From an uncultured Candidatus Saccharibacteria bacterium (lineage in GTDB: Bacteria; Patescibacteriota; Saccharimonadia; Saccharimonadales; Saccharimonadaceae), in the NCBI GenBank assembly GCA_947428935.1, contig CANENS010000007.1, positions 1 to 61,549 of the forward strand: a DNA stretch of 61,549 nucleotides. Reading direction: 5' to 3'. This document shows positions 52,064 to 61,334 of this stretch, piece after piece; position 1 is the stretch's first letter, and each line of letters opens with the position of its first letter. Below the pieces are notes generated by a model. The model searched no databases, was not told where the DNA came from, and saw nothing but the letters and a program-made list of their open reading frames with translations. A program made the translations under genes and the position numbers.

Positions 52064-52873
52064 CTAAAAATCCTGCAGATCCAGCGCATGCCAGGCTTCG
52101 ATGTACGCCTCATTCGAACCCACGGTATCGCCGTGATTAGCTTTAGCGGTCGCAACCGGGATACCTTTGAAATATTGCTTAATTCTGGCATTATCCAGGA
52201 ACTCATCACCATCGGCTTTACCTGGGCGGTCGCTAATGATCACGCCGGCAGTACCGTCAATTGCGTATGGCGTATCGTTGACGAAGCCGATGTCACGGAA
52301 CTGATCTGCGATAAAGACCGTCGAAAAACGGTTACCGCAGCCGTCATACCACGGAATTGTGCTTAGCCAACCTAGCGGGACAGTCAAGGCTTCGACTATA
52401 ACCGAGCCAGCCTTGCTTGCAATCCTCGACCACGGTCGCAGAATACTCGGTTCCGGCTCCGGATTAATCCCGACGCTTTTCGCGCCCGGCACCGCGTCTT
52501 CGACCCGTCTCGCCACATAGTCGCCAATCGAAATGCCAATCACTCTCGCTTGGTAATTATGCGTTTTCGCATCGGCGATCACCTGGTCGGCAATGGTCTT
52601 GATACTGCAGCCTCGCTCCGGCTGGTAGTTCACCAGCGTCACTCCGCCGTCCAGCTCCTCGAGCAAAAAATCAAAGGCTGAGCGCGGCTGGTTGACGCAT
52701 CCCGCCACCAGATAATACATCTTCTGGCCGTCTTCGGCCGGGTTAATGACGTCAAATTCGGCGCCTAGCATTTCTTTTTTCATGCTAAACCAATGCAGCC
52801 GCGCCAAGCAAAAGCTTAGCGTATTGGCGATGGCCATCAATACAATCATTTTCTTCAGCAGTTTTCGCATCAT
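52064..52873 (-). CDS. Membrane-anchored alpha/beta-hydrolase-like protein
   Basis: 269 residues. N-terminal signal/anchor (KKMIVLMAIANTLSFCLARL), then a hydrolase-like domain: YYLVAGCVNQPRSAF, RVIGISIGDYVARRVED (G-x-S-x-G nucleophile elbow, GISIG ~135), and a late His (AKANHGDTVGSNEAY). The Asp of the triad is probably in VIISDRPGKADGDEF. Substrate unknown. Transcribed from leader unit D, 120 bases upstream; GGAGGGG before the ATG. Confidence 0.65.
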   Translation of the reverse strand: MMRKLLKKMIVLMAIANTLSFCLARLHWFSMKKEMLGAEFDVINPAEDGQKMYYLVAGCVNQPRSAFDFLLEELDGGVTLVNYQPERGCSIKTIADQVIADAKTHNYQARVIGISIGDYVARRVEDAVPGAKSVGINPEPEPSILRPWSRIASKAGSVIVEALTVPLGWLSTIPWYDGCGNRFSTVFIADQFRDIGFVNDTPYAIDGTAGVIISDRPGKADGDEFLDNARIKQYFKGIPVATAKANHGDTVGSNEAYIEAWHALDLQDF

Positions 52874-52964
52874 ATCCCCTCCTTTTTTTTGTGATGCAAG
52901 ATTAATAGTTAAAGAGCCGTAGTGATAAAATCAAGGAATTGCATAGTCATATTATCGTAACATT

Positions 52965-53029
52965 ATCACCACAGATACAACCTCACCGAGGTCTAGTCTC
53001 ATTCTAGCACAGATTGGTGAAAATGTCAA
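52965..53029 (-). promoter_or_regulatory. Promoter + 5' hairpin leader unit (member D)
   Basis: TTGACA (53029-53024), 17 bp with TGTGC, TAGAAT (53006-53001), hairpin ACCTC-GGT-GAGGT (52992-52980) and tail ATCTGTGGTGAT. It is almost identical over ~57 bases to unit E before the 436-aa gene. Confidence 0.7.
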
Positions 53030-53066
53030 TGGTAAAATCCGGCCCAGGATTGTTTACGAAAAAAAC

Positions 53067-54377
53067 TTAGAGCTCTGCGTTTTTCTGCGTCTCTATAATC
53101 GGCACGAAATAACGGTAAAAATCCTCGCGCGGAATATACCGCTCGATCTCTTGTCGAAATTCATCAATAAACCCTTGCACGAAACCTAATGTAAAACCAT
53201 CACGCACGCTATTGCGCGATATAATTTCGGCCAGGAATTCTTCACTCACGAGATAAGGAAATTTACGCCGAGCGTTTGCCCTCAAACCAAAGCTGAGCGG
53301 CTCGCAAATAATTTCGCTCGGTGTCACTTCTATGATAAAGTCCCCGAGCAGACGCCGCGAAATCTTATCAACGTAGGTAATTTGCAGCTCGATCATAATA
53401 CGGTTATGAATGTAGCTAATTTTAACCACTTCCGGAAGCTTCCGCAGTCTACCAGCGCCCGCCTCGATGTTCTGGATTATCTTGGGATCCAGATCGTCAC
53501 GAACGGTTAGGGCATGCTGCCACTGCCGAATTGTTTTGCACCGGAACCTCAGTCTCTTTTGCAGCTTCACCACCTCCGCACGGTCGCGGGCGATGTTTTG
53601 CTTCAGATATTCATGATTTAGCTCAGACTCAGGCTGCTCGCACAGGGCGCGTTGCCACTGCCGAATCGTCGCGCATCGAGATCTCAGGCTCCTTTGCAGC
53701 TCAAGCACCTCTGCTCGATCATTCGCAATATTCCGCCCCAGTCTTTCGCGGTCACATGTCTCTTGGTGCAAGAATTGTTCGCGATCACGTTCTCGGATTT
53801 GCTCTTCCGCCTCGGTAGAAAAACGCTCTTCGTCGGATAATTTCGCAAGGTAGGTTTCTCGTCTTTGTTGTTCTCTAATCTGCAGATAATCTTCGTAATA
53901 GACTTGTCTGCGTGTACGGCAGAGGCATATATAACTGACTAATACCGCCGGCCAAAAACTAATTAGTAGTAGGAGAATACAGCTTAAATTTAGTTGTTCT
54001 GGAAAATCTGCTATGTAATATTTGTGATCCCGCACTATTGAATATGCTATTGCGCACAGTAGCGATACGGACCAGAGACCGCATGGCAGAACCGTGACTA
54101 ACGAAAAAGACGTTTCGACCCCCACGATTTTAATAACTACCATAGAAGCCACCATAAGAACCGACCAAATTAGTAGTATCCCGAACATAAATCCTGTGAT
54201 ATCTTCCAATATCCTGTTGTCTTGTTCGTTTTTTGATGTCATAATGCGATCTCGCAAAACCTTCCTCCGCATGCGCAGATTCGGGTCAACAAACTCCTTT
54301 CGATGTGAGATTCTCCATCGTAAATCTTTAAGCCAATCTTTAAAATCCTGTAATTTCTCAACTAAGGCATCTTTCAT
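53067..54377 (-). CDS. Membrane protein with internally duplicated coiled-coil
   Basis: 436 residues. TM segments at ~60-85, ~93-115 and ~130-150. After them a charged coiled coil holds two similar ~50-residue units, NIANDRAEVLELQRSLRSRC... and NIARDRAEVVKLQKRLRFRC..., both going on with IRQWQ and AL. The C-terminal ~150 residues are soluble, with FIIEVTPSEIICEPLSFGLR. No family recognised. Shine-Dalgarno AAGGAGGGG; promoter is unit E. Confidence 0.65.
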   Translation of the reverse strand: MKDALVEKLQDFKDWLKDLRWRISHRKEFVDPNLRMRRKVLRDRIMTSKNEQDNRILEDITGFMFGILLIWSVLMVASMVVIKIVGVETSFSLVTVLPCGLWSVSLLCAIAYSIVRDHKYYIADFPEQLNLSCILLLLISFWPAVLVSYICLCRTRRQVYYEDYLQIREQQRRETYLAKLSDEERFSTEAEEQIRERDREQFLHQETCDRERLGRNIANDRAEVLELQRSLRSRCATIRQWQRALCEQPESELNHEYLKQNIARDRAEVVKLQKRLRFRCKTIRQWQHALTVRDDLDPKIIQNIEAGAGRLRKLPEVVKISYIHNRIMIELQITYVDKISRRLLGDFIIEVTPSEIICEPLSFGLRANARRKFPYLVSEEFLAEIISRNSVRDGFTLGFVQGFIDEFRQEIERYIPREDFYRYFVPIIETQKNAEL

Positions 54378-54419
54378 AAGCCAAGCCCCTCCTTTTTAAA
54401 ATACTTGGTAGTATTTACC

Positions 54420-54481
54420 ACTACAGATACAACCTCACCGAGGTCTAGTCTCATTCTAGCACAGATTGGTGAAAATGTAAA
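54420..54481 (-). promoter_or_regulatory. Promoter + 5' hairpin leader unit (member E)
   Basis: TTTACA (54481-54476), 17 bp, TAGAAT (54458-54453), hairpin ACCTC/GAGGT (54444-54432), tail ATCTGTAGTGGTAAAT. 5' leader of about 70 bases to the ATG at 54377. Confidence 0.7.
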
Positions 54482-54539
54482 GCTAATTGGTTTTTCTGGG
54501 GATTCATGCTATGATGAAGGGAAGTAAGTGGAGATAACT

Positions 54540-55334
54540 ATGGAAGCAGCTCGAAATATCAGCAAAAAAGTTTTGGCTTTTGATGTTGATCAAACTCTCA
54601 ATATCGCGAAAACGCCGATTCCGCCGGAGGTTGCGGAGTTGCTGGCTAAATCTCTGGGCTATTTCGAGATTTGCCCGATTTCGGGGCAAAAATTCGAGCA
54701 GTTTTTGATTCAAATCGTTGAGCCGCTACGCGAGGCAGGAGTTTCTGGGCAACAACTTACGCATCTGCATCTCTTCGTAGCTCAAGGGACGCAATATTAT
54801 CGATATGATCTTGAACAGAAAGATTGGACGCAAGTCTATAATTATCCCTTGACCGAGGAACAAATCGCGCAGATTACGGCTACGCTTGAGGCGGCGGCGC
54901 GCGAACTGGGCTATTGGGAAGAGGGCAAATTGAAGCCGGGCGATCAGATTATCGAAAACCGTCTTTCGCAAATTACTTTTTCGGCTTTGGGGCAGACGGC
55001 TGGCACTGAGGAAAAATACGCTTGGGATCCCGATATGAAGAAGCGGGAGGCGATCGTGGCGAAATGTCGCGAAAAGTTGCCGGATTTTCTCTACGAAATT
55101 GGCGGTACGACTTCGATCAACGTGGCGGCGCCCGGTATGAACAAGACTTTTGGTATGACGCATTTAATGGAAGAACTTGGTGTTAAACAAGAAGAAATTT
55201 TGTATTTCGGCGACATGACGCAACCGGGAGGAAATGATTATCCGGTGGTGGAGATGGGGATTGATGCTATCACGGTGCGCTCGCACGAAGATACGACTTA
55301 TGCGCTCAGAGGAATTCTGGGGATTTTGGGATAA
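54540..55334 (+). CDS. HAD-family phosphatase, phosphomannomutase-like (HAD-IIB)
   Basis: 264 residues from ATG 54540 (GGAGATAACT upstream). LAFDVDQTLN (D-x-D), PISGQKFEQFL (motif II Ser region), KEAIVAKCREKLPDFLYEIGGTTSINVAAPGMNKTFGM (K-region) and YFGDMTQPGGNDYPVVEMG (motif IV). The overall pattern is that of eukaryotic-type PMM within the Cof/HAD-IIB group. It may interconvert or hydrolyse hexose phosphates for envelope sugars. TATGAT lies near 54511. Confidence 0.8.
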   Translation: MEAARNISKKVLAFDVDQTLNIAKTPIPPEVAELLAKSLGYFEICPISGQKFEQFLIQIVEPLREAGVSGQQLTHLHLFVAQGTQYYRYDLEQKDWTQVYNYPLTEEQIAQITATLEAAARELGYWEEGKLKPGDQIIENRLSQITFSALGQTAGTEEKYAWDPDMKKREAIVAKCREKLPDFLYEIGGTTSINVAAPGMNKTFGMTHLMEELGVKQEEILYFGDMTQPGGNDYPVVEMGIDAITVRSHEDTTYALRGILGILG

Positions 55335-55590
55335 GATGCCGCTGAATCTTCATGCAGGTTTCATTTTGCGAAGTTTTTATCGTGGGAAAAAGATTGCTAC
55401 TTCAAGACCTTGCCCCGGTAATTATATCGCATGTGATATAATTATGTGTTAAAGATGGATTAAAAGCCTATAAATGGAAGATATTAGCACGAATTATATC
55501 ATGACATGAATAATACCTAAGTGCCACATATATCATATATGATATGAAGATATTGTAATTTCGCCGAGCTAAGTCAGGAATATTAAAGTG
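55335..55590 (+). other. Intergenic region with short palindromes
   Basis: After the HAD stop. Contains repeated ATATC/GATAT palindromic sequences (GCATGTGATATAATTATG near 55428, ATTATATCATGACATGAATAAT near 55495 and CATATATGATATG near 55533). No gene supported. Confidence 0.4.
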
Positions 55591-55619
55591 CAAAAACCCT
55601 CCCAGCAAAACTGGGAGGG
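55591..55619 (-). terminator. Terminator of the 519-aa gene
   Basis: On the minus strand CCCTCCCAG-TTTTG-CTGGGAGGG then TTTTTGC; a strong intrinsic terminator just after the stop at 55633. Confidence 0.88.
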
Positions 55620-55632
55620 AAGGAGATTGGAA

Positions 55633-57192
55633 TCAAGAGTTGCTGTCCGAAGCAGTGTCATTGCCAGGATCTACTGCGACCGCTTGGGGTGCTTCCTCGG
55701 AGTTAGTATCGTTGTCGATCGGCTTTTCGTTGCCGAGCAACTCCCCAATCAGCTGAGTACTCGCCTCTTTATTGTCCGCTTCTTTCTCAAGATGCTTCGC
55801 GATCTTTTGCGCACATTTCAGCAGATCAGCCTCCGTAAAATCAAAAGTCTTTTTGGGGTGATCGGCGGTATTTATGTCGCTTTCTACGATCGCCAGACAG
55901 CCCAGGTGCAGCTCGGCGTAAGTGCCGAAAATTTCCAGCCGGCCGTGGAGCTTTCGCGCCGGAGCCTGCAACTCGTTAAACCGCGGGGCGAATTCTTCCC
56001 ACGCTTCGACCTCGATTTGCATCTGAGCAATCTTAGACAGTAGGTCCTTGTGGTCCTCCCAGCTGGGTAGCGCGTACGTCAGCTCTTCAAGCGACATTTG
56101 CGGTGAAAGTTTGCTGGCGACAATTTTGCCAGAATTCGGTACGCTCAAGTCAGGAGGCGCGATTACAAAAGTTTCATTCAGGATCGGATTCGACATCACT
56201 CTTTCCTTGAGTCCCTCGAGCTCGGTCCATATGTTGTCGTATTCCTCCATAAAATCCGCTTGGTACTGCCGGGCACGATCGATGATCTGTAACTTGTCGG
56301 CAAACTCCATGACCTTGTCCGCCTGTGAGACCGCGGCCTTTCCCTCGTCAAACGCCACGGCGGCGCGAAGACGATCGTCATCTTCCAGCGAGATTACGAG
56401 GTAATCTCGCCCTTCATAACCTTGTTTAGAGGTTACTTTCTCGAAGAATTTGATCTGCCCATCTTCAATCAACTGCGCAGCCTTATCTTCGCTAAGCCCG
56501 CAGCTTTTACTATTGCTGCCGCCCCAAGCGATTACTAATAAGATGTCGCTTGCTTCAACTGTTTGAGCCGGGTAAAACCTCGCGCAGCCGCCTTCTATAC
56601 ATGGCTCTGTGAAATATCCCGTTACCCCATAGAAGCTGTGTCCTGCCGCTACCAAGCTAGGATCTAGTTGATCTAGCGCTTTTTCGTACCTGCGCAGAAT
56701 CAGCGGACTGAGAATCCTGCCGTTCTGGTCAAAGGGCAAAATCGACTCTTCGTCCATCAGAAACCTGAGTTCTTTCGGCGCATATTGCGTATGGTCACTC
56801 CACAGGTAGTTGACTGTGGTTGCGGAAGTTGGGATGAAGCGAGACTTATCTGCTTTAGCTATTCTGTTTAGGACAGAAGCAGCATAGCTCCTTCCTTCGG
56901 CTAACAGGTCCTTGACCCGTAGCAGGTTGATTTTTGGCTCAAAATCGCGCCCCAACCGCTGCAATACGTCCATAATGTAGACCTCAGCCGTAGGTGGTTC
57001 GAGCCGCGCTCCTAACTCTTTGAGCTGATTGATCTCGTCCTCTTTAGTCCAAGGGGTACCTGATGGAGCTTGCACTCTCGGCAAAGTTCCAAAATTTTTG
57101 GCATGCTCCAGCATTTGAAAATATGCCGAATCCGGGATTTGTGCCGATGTTGCTGTCTCGTGGTTTACTGATGTCCTCTTGAATTCACTCAT
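55633..57192 (-). CDS. Uncharacterised 519-aa soluble protein
   Basis: No signal peptide or TM. Acidic, with a helical C-terminal half and an Asn/Asp/Glu-rich disordered tail (~480-519). Residues ~150-200 have a small-residue Gly/Cys patch (CIEGGCARFYPAQTVEASDILLVIAWGGSNSKSCG), perhaps a binding site. Not recognised. AAAGGAG before the ATG and a ~340-base leader from a TTGACT-17-TGTGC-TATAAT promoter (near 57568-57540). Confidence 0.55.
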   Translation of the reverse strand: MSEFKRTSVNHETATSAQIPDSAYFQMLEHAKNFGTLPRVQAPSGTPWTKEDEINQLKELGARLEPPTAEVYIMDVLQRLGRDFEPKINLLRVKDLLAEGRSYAASVLNRIAKADKSRFIPTSATTVNYLWSDHTQYAPKELRFLMDEESILPFDQNGRILSPLILRRYEKALDQLDPSLVAAGHSFYGVTGYFTEPCIEGGCARFYPAQTVEASDILLVIAWGGSNSKSCGLSEDKAAQLIEDGQIKFFEKVTSKQGYEGRDYLVISLEDDDRLRAAVAFDEGKAAVSQADKVMEFADKLQIIDRARQYQADFMEEYDNIWTELEGLKERVMSNPILNETFVIAPPDLSVPNSGKIVASKLSPQMSLEELTYALPSWEDHKDLLSKIAQMQIEVEAWEEFAPRFNELQAPARKLHGRLEIFGTYAELHLGCLAIVESDINTADHPKKTFDFTEADLLKCAQKIAKHLEKEADNKEASTQLIGELLGNEKPIDNDTNSEEAPQAVAVDPGNDTASDSNS

Positions 57193-57568
57193 AAGTTTCT
57201 CCTTTCTTGCCCATTTCTACATGGGTCGCCAGAACTGGGGATTTCCCACATGTCTCAACGAGGACTTTTCCTCGTGCGCTGACGAGCCGTTCCTGAAGAT
57301 TTTGAACAGCGAGCGGACCATTGAGTATATACCGTATGGTCTATTTGCTATCCAAAACCTAAGGAAACGGTCAAAAAATCGCAAACCTTAGCTCATGCTC
57401 TTGATTCCTTAAAATACTTAGGCATATTTGTTAGAAAACGGCCTATACGCAATACTTTATCATACAAATGCGTAAAAGTAAAGAAAATTGTCTGATTTTA
57501 ACAATCTGAATACGTCAAAATCAAACCTTATACTTCCATTATAGCACAGATTATTGAAAAAGTCAATA
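57193..57568 (-). promoter_or_regulatory. Promoter and long 5' leader of the 519-aa gene
   Basis: TTGACT-17-TATAAT (-10 near 57545-57540) opens a ~340-base leader. It contains hairpins such as GAGGA-AAA-GTCCTC (near 57264-57278) and CAGATTGT repeats. Length alone suggests RNA control. No known class recognised. Confidence 0.5.
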
Positions 57569-57714
57569 GAAAAAGCAGATTTTTTCGGAAAATCATAAAG
57601 AAAATGCTTAAAATTGGGAGAAAATGAGGTATTTTAAGGAAAGCTTAAGGTTTTATTAAGAAAGAGGTGAAAAGCTTTTCCGCACCAAAATCTAAGTTAT
57701 GCTATAATGGGAAT

Positions 57715-58482
57715 ATGAAATCTTATATCGTGGGCAATTGGAAGATGAATTTTACGGTTGGGGAAGCTTCGGTGTACCTTCATAAGCTGATGCAAAAGCT
57801 GCGCACTATGCGCGAGATTGAGGTGATTGTTGCGCCTTCTTTTGTGGCTCTGCAGCCGCTGTCTTTGCAGCTTGACCGCAAGAAATTACGCTTAGCTGCG
57901 CAGGCCGGGAATCCGCACGATTTTGGAGCCTACACCGGGGAAGTCTCTTATACGCAGTTGCGGGGGATCGTCGACTATGGGATTGTGGGGCATTCGGAGC
58001 GGCGGCAGCTCTTCCATGAGACGGATAAGGATATTCGCGCGGCGGTGGCGGCAGCTCTACGCAATCAGATTGCGCCAATCCTTTGCATTGGTGAGACGGA
58101 GACCGAACATACTTTTGGCGAGACCAAGAGTGTACTGCGAGATCAGTTGATCGGCGGGCTTTCGGAGGTTTCAACCGAGGATTTGGAGAAAATTTTGATT
58201 GCATACGAGCCAGTTTGGGCGATTAGTACTACGACTGGCACGCATTTGGCAGCGCCGGACGAGGTGAGCGAAGTGATCCAATATTTGCGTCGGACTTTGC
58301 GCGAAACCTATGGCGAAGTAGCGGCGAAAATCCCGCTGCTATATGGCGGTAGTGTTAATCCGTCGAACGCCGGTGCATACTTGACCATACCAGATGTGAA
58401 TGGTTTACTGGTAGGAGGAGCGAGTTTGGTGGCAGAGAAGTTTATTAGTATTATTGATACGGCGAAGAAAGTTAAGGATTAA
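57715..58482 (+). CDS. tpiA: Triosephosphate isomerase
   Basis: 255 residues from ATG 57715; TATAAT (57703-57708) ends 6 bases before, so leaderless. YIVGNWKMNFTVGE (substrate Lys), GIVGHSERRQLF (catalytic His), IAYEPVWAI (catalytic Glu) and YGGSVNPSN (phosphate loop). Interconverts dihydroxyacetone-P and glyceraldehyde-3-P. The next gene starts on its stop (TAATG). Confidence 0.97.
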   Translation: MKSYIVGNWKMNFTVGEASVYLHKLMQKLRTMREIEVIVAPSFVALQPLSLQLDRKKLRLAAQAGNPHDFGAYTGEVSYTQLRGIVDYGIVGHSERRQLFHETDKDIRAAVAAALRNQIAPILCIGETETEHTFGETKSVLRDQLIGGLSEVSTEDLEKILIAYEPVWAISTTTGTHLAAPDEVSEVIQYLRRTLRETYGEVAAKIPLLYGGSVNPSNAGAYLTIPDVNGLLVGGASLVAEKFISIIDTAKKVKD

Positions 58483-61229
58483 TGGCGGAAGGCACAAAAC
58501 GGTCTGAGAAAACGGGGGCAACAGGCTTGAAAAAGCAGCCGATTGATTTTGTGCCGTCGAAAAAGAGCACAAAAAAGACAGTTGCTAAAACTGCGCAGGC
58601 GGTGCCAGTACTGTCGGCTAAGGACGCTATCAACGCTCGTGCCAAGTCCACCGCGAAATCGGAAATGCCTTCGATTAGCTCGGCTAAGGAGCTAATCAAC
58701 AGTGCGATTCCGCGTGGAAATGGACGCGATTCGAAGTCGGCGGCAAATTTGCATCATAGCTCGTTACAGAAGAACTTGGAATCCACACGCACCTCGGCTT
58801 CGGCTTTGCTGAAGATGGCGAAGGCGCCCAAAGCCGCCGCGCCGCCTGATTTGACCGCGCATGCGGACCCTCTGGCGAAGACGGCGCCGATTGTGGCGGC
58901 GCGGCTCGGCGCACCAGCCGAGAGTCCGGCGGCGAAGCCGGTCGTGCGCACATCATTACGCCTTGGCAGTAGCGCGCGAGCGGCAGAGACGCCGGCGGTC
59001 ATGCCGTCAAATAGCCGCATGGTCCAGATGGCGAAACCGGTTATGAGTACGGATGAAGAGTTGATTCAGGCTTTTGAGACTAGTTTGCAGAAGCCTAGCT
59101 CCGGCGATTTGCTGGAAAACGCTATTCAATCGGCGCAGGGCAGCCCAGCGCTCGAAGCCAGTACTTCGCGCAGCTTAGCCAATATGGTGAAAGCAGCGCA
59201 CGTTGGCGATTTGGGTCGCCCGGTCGAAATCGAAGCGAATACTCGCGGCGCCACTCGCAAACTTGGTCGCAAAACTAGCGGCTCAAAGCTAGCGATTAGC
59301 GCCAAAGCCAGCCCAGCGGCCAAGGATGACGTTTATGATGCCGCTTCGCTGGATTTTATCGAGACTAGCGAGATTATTGAGTCGTTAAAGGCGGAGGCTG
59401 AGCCCAAAGTTTCGCCAAAGCCAGCTCAGAAATCTACAGTATCCGCAAATTCGGCGGTTGAAGTCAAAAAAGCCCTGGCGAAGCCGAGTAAAGCTGTTCC
59501 GACTACGCAGACGGTAGCTGCGGCTACAAGCGGCGCGCGGCGTCAACCGCGGATGTCTGATATTACCCCAGTAGCGCAAAGAAGTATGAAGGCGGCAATG
59601 CAGGGAACAGCAGCACAAGCAAAAATCGCAAAAAAAACCGCTGACGCCGAAACCATTCCGGTAAAATTAGGGACCAAAGCTGCCATTTCCCAGGTGATTG
59701 GTATGCCCTCGGCGGCCGTCAAAGTCCCTACGGTTATTGATAATGCCTTGAAGGTGAACTTTGCAGCGCCGAAAAAAAACAATAGCGCAAAAAATGACCG
59801 GCCTTTGCGTTTTTCTGAACAAGTTGAGGTAAAAAAAGCTAAAACCGCAGGCATGGTTGCAAAATCGCCTAGTAATGGCCGCCGCTCATTGAAAGATATT
59901 TTTAAAGGCACGCGTGAGGCAATCAAGAAAGTGCAGAAGGGGCCAACCGCGGGCGTGAAAGATGATACGGCTTTCGGGGCTACCCCGAGCAAGAAGCCGC
60001 AACCTAATCATAACGCTATTAATATATATGCTAGTGATTTTGGCAAAAAACAGAACGATAGTAATGCGATTAGTTTGGGGATTGTCGAAGATTATGGCTC
60101 GGAACTGGCTGATCGCCGGGCGAATGGTGCTTTGCCGGCAGCCACTTACGAACCGGACCGTTCGGATTTTGCGACTTTTGAAGATTATAGCCGAGAATTA
60201 GGTGATGTCGGCTTAGGCGCAGTACAAAGCAAAAGACAGGCCAAGCTCGGGGCTGGAGTGCAACGCAATAATTTTGCTGATGCGACGGCGAGTTATCAGG
60301 ATTTGGCGAAAACTAAGCCGTATGATCGAGAGGGCTATGTGGCCGAATCCGCTGCGGAGTTGGGGGCGGACGCTCGCGACCGCGAGCCGGCGCGCGCTGC
60401 TACCGAAGCTGAAAGACTGGGGAAGCTGGTTCAGGCGATGGATCGTGAGGAGGAGGATGATGACCGCGCGCCAGGCCAGGGCGACCTCGCTACGCAAGCA
60501 TTGGAGAGGAGAAAGTCTGGAGTCGCCCCGGCCGTCCGCCCCAGCATTGATTACTACAGCGCGGATTATTACGACCCACCGAAGAAGGCGGATTCGGCAG
60601 GCGGGCCTCGCGCCGAGAATAAACTTGCGCCGGCCGATTCTTTGCAAAATAATTCTTCGCAGAATGGGCGCGAGGCCCGCCCATCCGCCGGAATGAACAA
60701 TGCCGCGGGCCGTTACGGTTCCGCCAGTGCTACTGCCGGCCGCGGAGCCGGTTCGTATTCCGCGGAGTCCGAGGCTGCCGCGGGCTCAGTTCTGGCTTCG
60801 CTCGATCGAGCTGGTGGGATCGAAAAAGATCTTGAGGCCGCTTTTGCTCAAGCGACTCCGACCCCTGCTCTCCCCGCGAAGCCAGACAATCGCTATGCTC
60901 TCGGCCCCGATTCGCCCTTTCTACTCAAGTCGGCTAATGTTGAAAAGCGTCCACTTTCCGATAATGCCTCTATATCACCCGCCCGCACAATCAATCGTGG
61001 CGTGACCGCCAAAACTACATCTGTCCAACCCAAAAAAGGCCACAAAAAGACCGCCAAGACTCCGAAAACACATAAGCAGAAACCGTCTCCGCGCGACAGT
61101 GGTGCTCGTCCCACTGTGATCGTGCCGTCTGCACATCGCTCGAAAACCCCACTTTTCTGTCTCATTATCTTCACGATTATCCTCGGCGTGGTGGCCGGCG
61201 CGACGCTCTATCTCTGTTTCTTCCAGTAA
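58482..61229 (+). CDS. Very long Ala/Lys-rich disordered protein with C-terminal TM
   Basis: 915 residues, low in hydrophobic content (SAKDAINARAKSTAKSEMPSIS...), Ala/Lys/Pro/Ser-rich for ~880 residues, then one TM at the end (FCLIIFTIILGVVAGATLYLCFF). This is a tail-anchored topology: the long part is in the cytoplasm. Short motifs recur (SADLIxxS, DYGSELADRRANGA/DYSRELGDVG; SYQDLAK). Start overlaps the tpiA stop (TAATG), so coupled. No known family; a cytoplasmic scaffold is possible. Confidence 0.6.
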   Translation: MAEGTKRSEKTGATGLKKQPIDFVPSKKSTKKTVAKTAQAVPVLSAKDAINARAKSTAKSEMPSISSAKELINSAIPRGNGRDSKSAANLHHSSLQKNLESTRTSASALLKMAKAPKAAAPPDLTAHADPLAKTAPIVAARLGAPAESPAAKPVVRTSLRLGSSARAAETPAVMPSNSRMVQMAKPVMSTDEELIQAFETSLQKPSSGDLLENAIQSAQGSPALEASTSRSLANMVKAAHVGDLGRPVEIEANTRGATRKLGRKTSGSKLAISAKASPAAKDDVYDAASLDFIETSEIIESLKAEAEPKVSPKPAQKSTVSANSAVEVKKALAKPSKAVPTTQTVAAATSGARRQPRMSDITPVAQRSMKAAMQGTAAQAKIAKKTADAETIPVKLGTKAAISQVIGMPSAAVKVPTVIDNALKVNFAAPKKNNSAKNDRPLRFSEQVEVKKAKTAGMVAKSPSNGRRSLKDIFKGTREAIKKVQKGPTAGVKDDTAFGATPSKKPQPNHNAINIYASDFGKKQNDSNAISLGIVEDYGSELADRRANGALPAATYEPDRSDFATFEDYSRELGDVGLGAVQSKRQAKLGAGVQRNNFADATASYQDLAKTKPYDREGYVAESAAELGADARDREPARAATEAERLGKLVQAMDREEEDDDRAPGQGDLATQALERRKSGVAPAVRPSIDYYSADYYDPPKKADSAGGPRAENKLAPADSLQNNSSQNGREARPSAGMNNAAGRYGSASATAGRGAGSYSAESEAAAGSVLASLDRAGGIEKDLEAAFAQATPTPALPAKPDNRYALGPDSPFLLKSANVEKRPLSDNASISPARTINRGVTAKTTSVQPKKGHKKTAKTPKTHKQKPSPRDSGARPTVIVPSAHRSKTPLFCLIIFTIILGVVAGATLYLCFFQ

Positions 61230-61334
61230 AAACGGAGTGCCCGAGTGCAGGCGTAATGCCTGCGTATCTGGTAGTTTTTTGATGTTTTTCCCACTACAGA
61301 TCTAGCCGTCGCAAGCAGCTTAACTTCTATATTA
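61228..61334 (-). ncRNA. Orphan small RNA from leader unit C
   Basis: From the -10 at 61334-61329 the RNA would run ~100 bases. It starts with the unit-C hairpin and ATCTGTAGTGG tail and ends with stem GCAGGC-ATTAC-GCCTGC (61263-61247) and CGG-GCACT-CCG followed by TTTTT (61239-61228). No gene lies on this strand. Confidence 0.5.

Noticed and set aside
57179-57391. 70-codon plus-strand ORF
   Set aside because: It is antisense to the leader of the 519-aa gene, has no ribosome site and no recognisable content.
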